A stretch of DNA of 64,000 nt from Flavobacterium gyeonganense (GTDB taxonomy: Bacteria > Bacteroidota > Bacteroidia > Flavobacteriales > Flavobacteriaceae), in contig NZ_CP121112.1 of assembly GCF_029625295.1 (NCBI RefSeq), positions 2,604,001 through 2,668,000 on the forward strand, in the 5' to 3' direction. Below the pieces are notes generated by a model. That model had not been told where the DNA came from, made no database searches, and saw only the letters and a program-made list of their open reading frames with translations. This document shows, in pieces, positions 63,309 through 64,000 of this stretch. Within the stretch, counting starts at the first letter, position 1. Each line of letters opens with the position of its first letter. The position numbers and the translations under genes were made by a program.

Positions 63309-64000
63309 ATGAGCACACAAAAATTCGCAACAAACGCACTACACGCAGGACATGACGTTACTAAAAACGCTGGAACAAGAGCAGTACCAATTTACCAGTC
63401 ATCATCGTATGTTTTTAATAATTCGGACCATGCTGCCAATTTATTTGGTTTGGTAGAGGCGGGATTTATTTATACAAGATTAAATAATCCGACTAATGAC
63501 GTGTTAGAGCAAAGACTGTCTTCGCTTGAAGGGGGAATCGGAGCAGTCGTAACAGCTTCAGGAGCAGCTGCAATTTCTACAACTTTATTGACTCTTCTAA
63601 AATCCGGAGATCATATTGTAGCTTCAAATAGTTTATACGGAGGTACGTATAATCTTTTGAAAGTCACTTTACCTCGCTTAGGAATTACAACCACTTTTGT
63701 AGATCCTTCAAAAGCAGAAAACTTTACCAAAGCAGCAAAAGAAAATACCAGAGCCTTTTTTGTAGAATCACTTGGGAATCCAAAATTAGATGTATTGGAC
63801 CTAAAAGCAATTTCTGCAGAAGCCAAAAACTTCAAAGTCCCTTTTATTGTAGATAATACAGTTGCCACTCCCTATTTGTTAAATCCAATTGAACATGGTG
63901 CAGACATTGTCATTCATTCATTGACTAAATATCTTTCTGGTAACGGAACTTCATTGGGTGGTGTTATTATTGACGCCGGAACTTTTGACTGGTCTAACGG
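63309..64000 (+). CDS. metY: O-acetylhomoserine aminocarboxypropyltransferase (sulfhydrylase), partial at window end
   Basis: The first 230 codons of a PLP enzyme of the Cys/Met metabolism family; it runs off the window. It starts MSTQKFATNALHAGHDVTKN with RAVPIYQSSSYVFNN, has YTRLNNPTNDVLEQRLSSLE, GASGAAAIST-like TASGAAAISTTLLTLLKSGD, and the PLP lysine in HSLTKYLSGNGTSLGG near residue 207. It makes homocysteine from O-acetylhomoserine and sulfide; some relatives act as cystathionine synthases. The upstream Met/Cys leader peptides fit this role. Confidence 0.9.
   Translation, partial: MSTQKFATNALHAGHDVTKNAGTRAVPIYQSSSYVFNNSDHAANLFGLVEAGFIYTRLNNPTNDVLEQRLSSLEGGIGAVVTASGAAAISTTLLTLLKSGDHIVASNSLYGGTYNLLKVTLPRLGITTTFVDPSKAENFTKAAKENTRAFFVESLGNPKLDVLDLKAISAEAKNFKVPFIVDNTVATPYLLNPIEHGADIVIHSLTKYLSGNGTSLGGVIIDAGTFDWSN

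Overview
The window looks like a chromosomal segment of a Flavobacterium-type bacterium (phylum Bacteroidota). The grounds are: AT-rich DNA; promoters of the Bacteroidota type (TTG or TTTG, about 19 bases, then TAnnTTTG) and little sign of Shine-Dalgarno sites; a SusC/SusD polysaccharide locus; PorT of the type IX secretion system; a TamL-type BamA lipoprotein; a GLPGLI protein; DUF5686; and menaquinone methylase. Genus is inferred from overall gene content, not from a database search. I saw no rRNA, tRNA, CRISPR array or insertion sequence.

Layout. 1-3050: the end of hemW, then small accessory genes (cyclase, GNAT, DUF4260, YjbR, PH-domain protein). 3070-10347 (minus strand): purH followed by the cell-shape cluster mreB, mreC, mreD, mrdA, rodA. 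10512-26236: housekeeping genes (ABC permease, accD, fbaA, tamL, rRNA methylase, ubiE-porT, folA, thyA, bifunctional nuclease, etfBA, pyruvate dehydrogenase E1 beta). 26305-32985: DUF5686 protein, AlkA-type glycosylase, soluble pyrophosphatase and membrane pyrophosphatase, with hairpin repeats between them. 33072-46088: a polysaccharide utilisation locus (GH3, exo/endonuclease-phosphatase family protein, GH30, SusD, SusC) facing a divergent Y_Y_Y/LuxR sensor-regulator; the enzyme pair suggests a beta-glucan, possibly beta-1,6-linked.

46137-54691 is the main accessory region: a type VI secretion island without the machine genes. It holds a VgrG, a 56-residue ORF, a Tle1/DUF2235 phospholipase-like effector, three tandem DUF2931 lipoproteins that are probably immunity proteins, and a VgrG-fragment/DUF2931 chimera. 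Between lipoproteins 1 and 2 lie two scars, a decayed 3' end of the neighbouring deoxynucleoside kinase gene and the last 20 codons of the effector. They record a tandem duplication. 54691-61028 holds the kinase partner gene, a GLPGLI/TonB-receptor pair and an M28 peptidase.

61139-64000 is a divergent sulfur amino-acid region. metK points left with a 24-codon ORF in its leader. To the right, a promoter is followed by two successive Met/Cys-rich leader peptides, each with its own intrinsic terminator, ahead of an O-acetylhomoserine sulfhydrylase-like gene (metY). This tandem attenuator is the best candidate for an undescribed regulatory system here.

Sequence quality: ten genes, including rodA, ubiE and etfA, are broken by what looks like exactly one missing base, mostly in A/T runs. 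All ten have the same sign, so I treat most as sequence errors and annotate the full genes across the breaks. Two identical breaks in the lipoprotein array could instead be phase variation.
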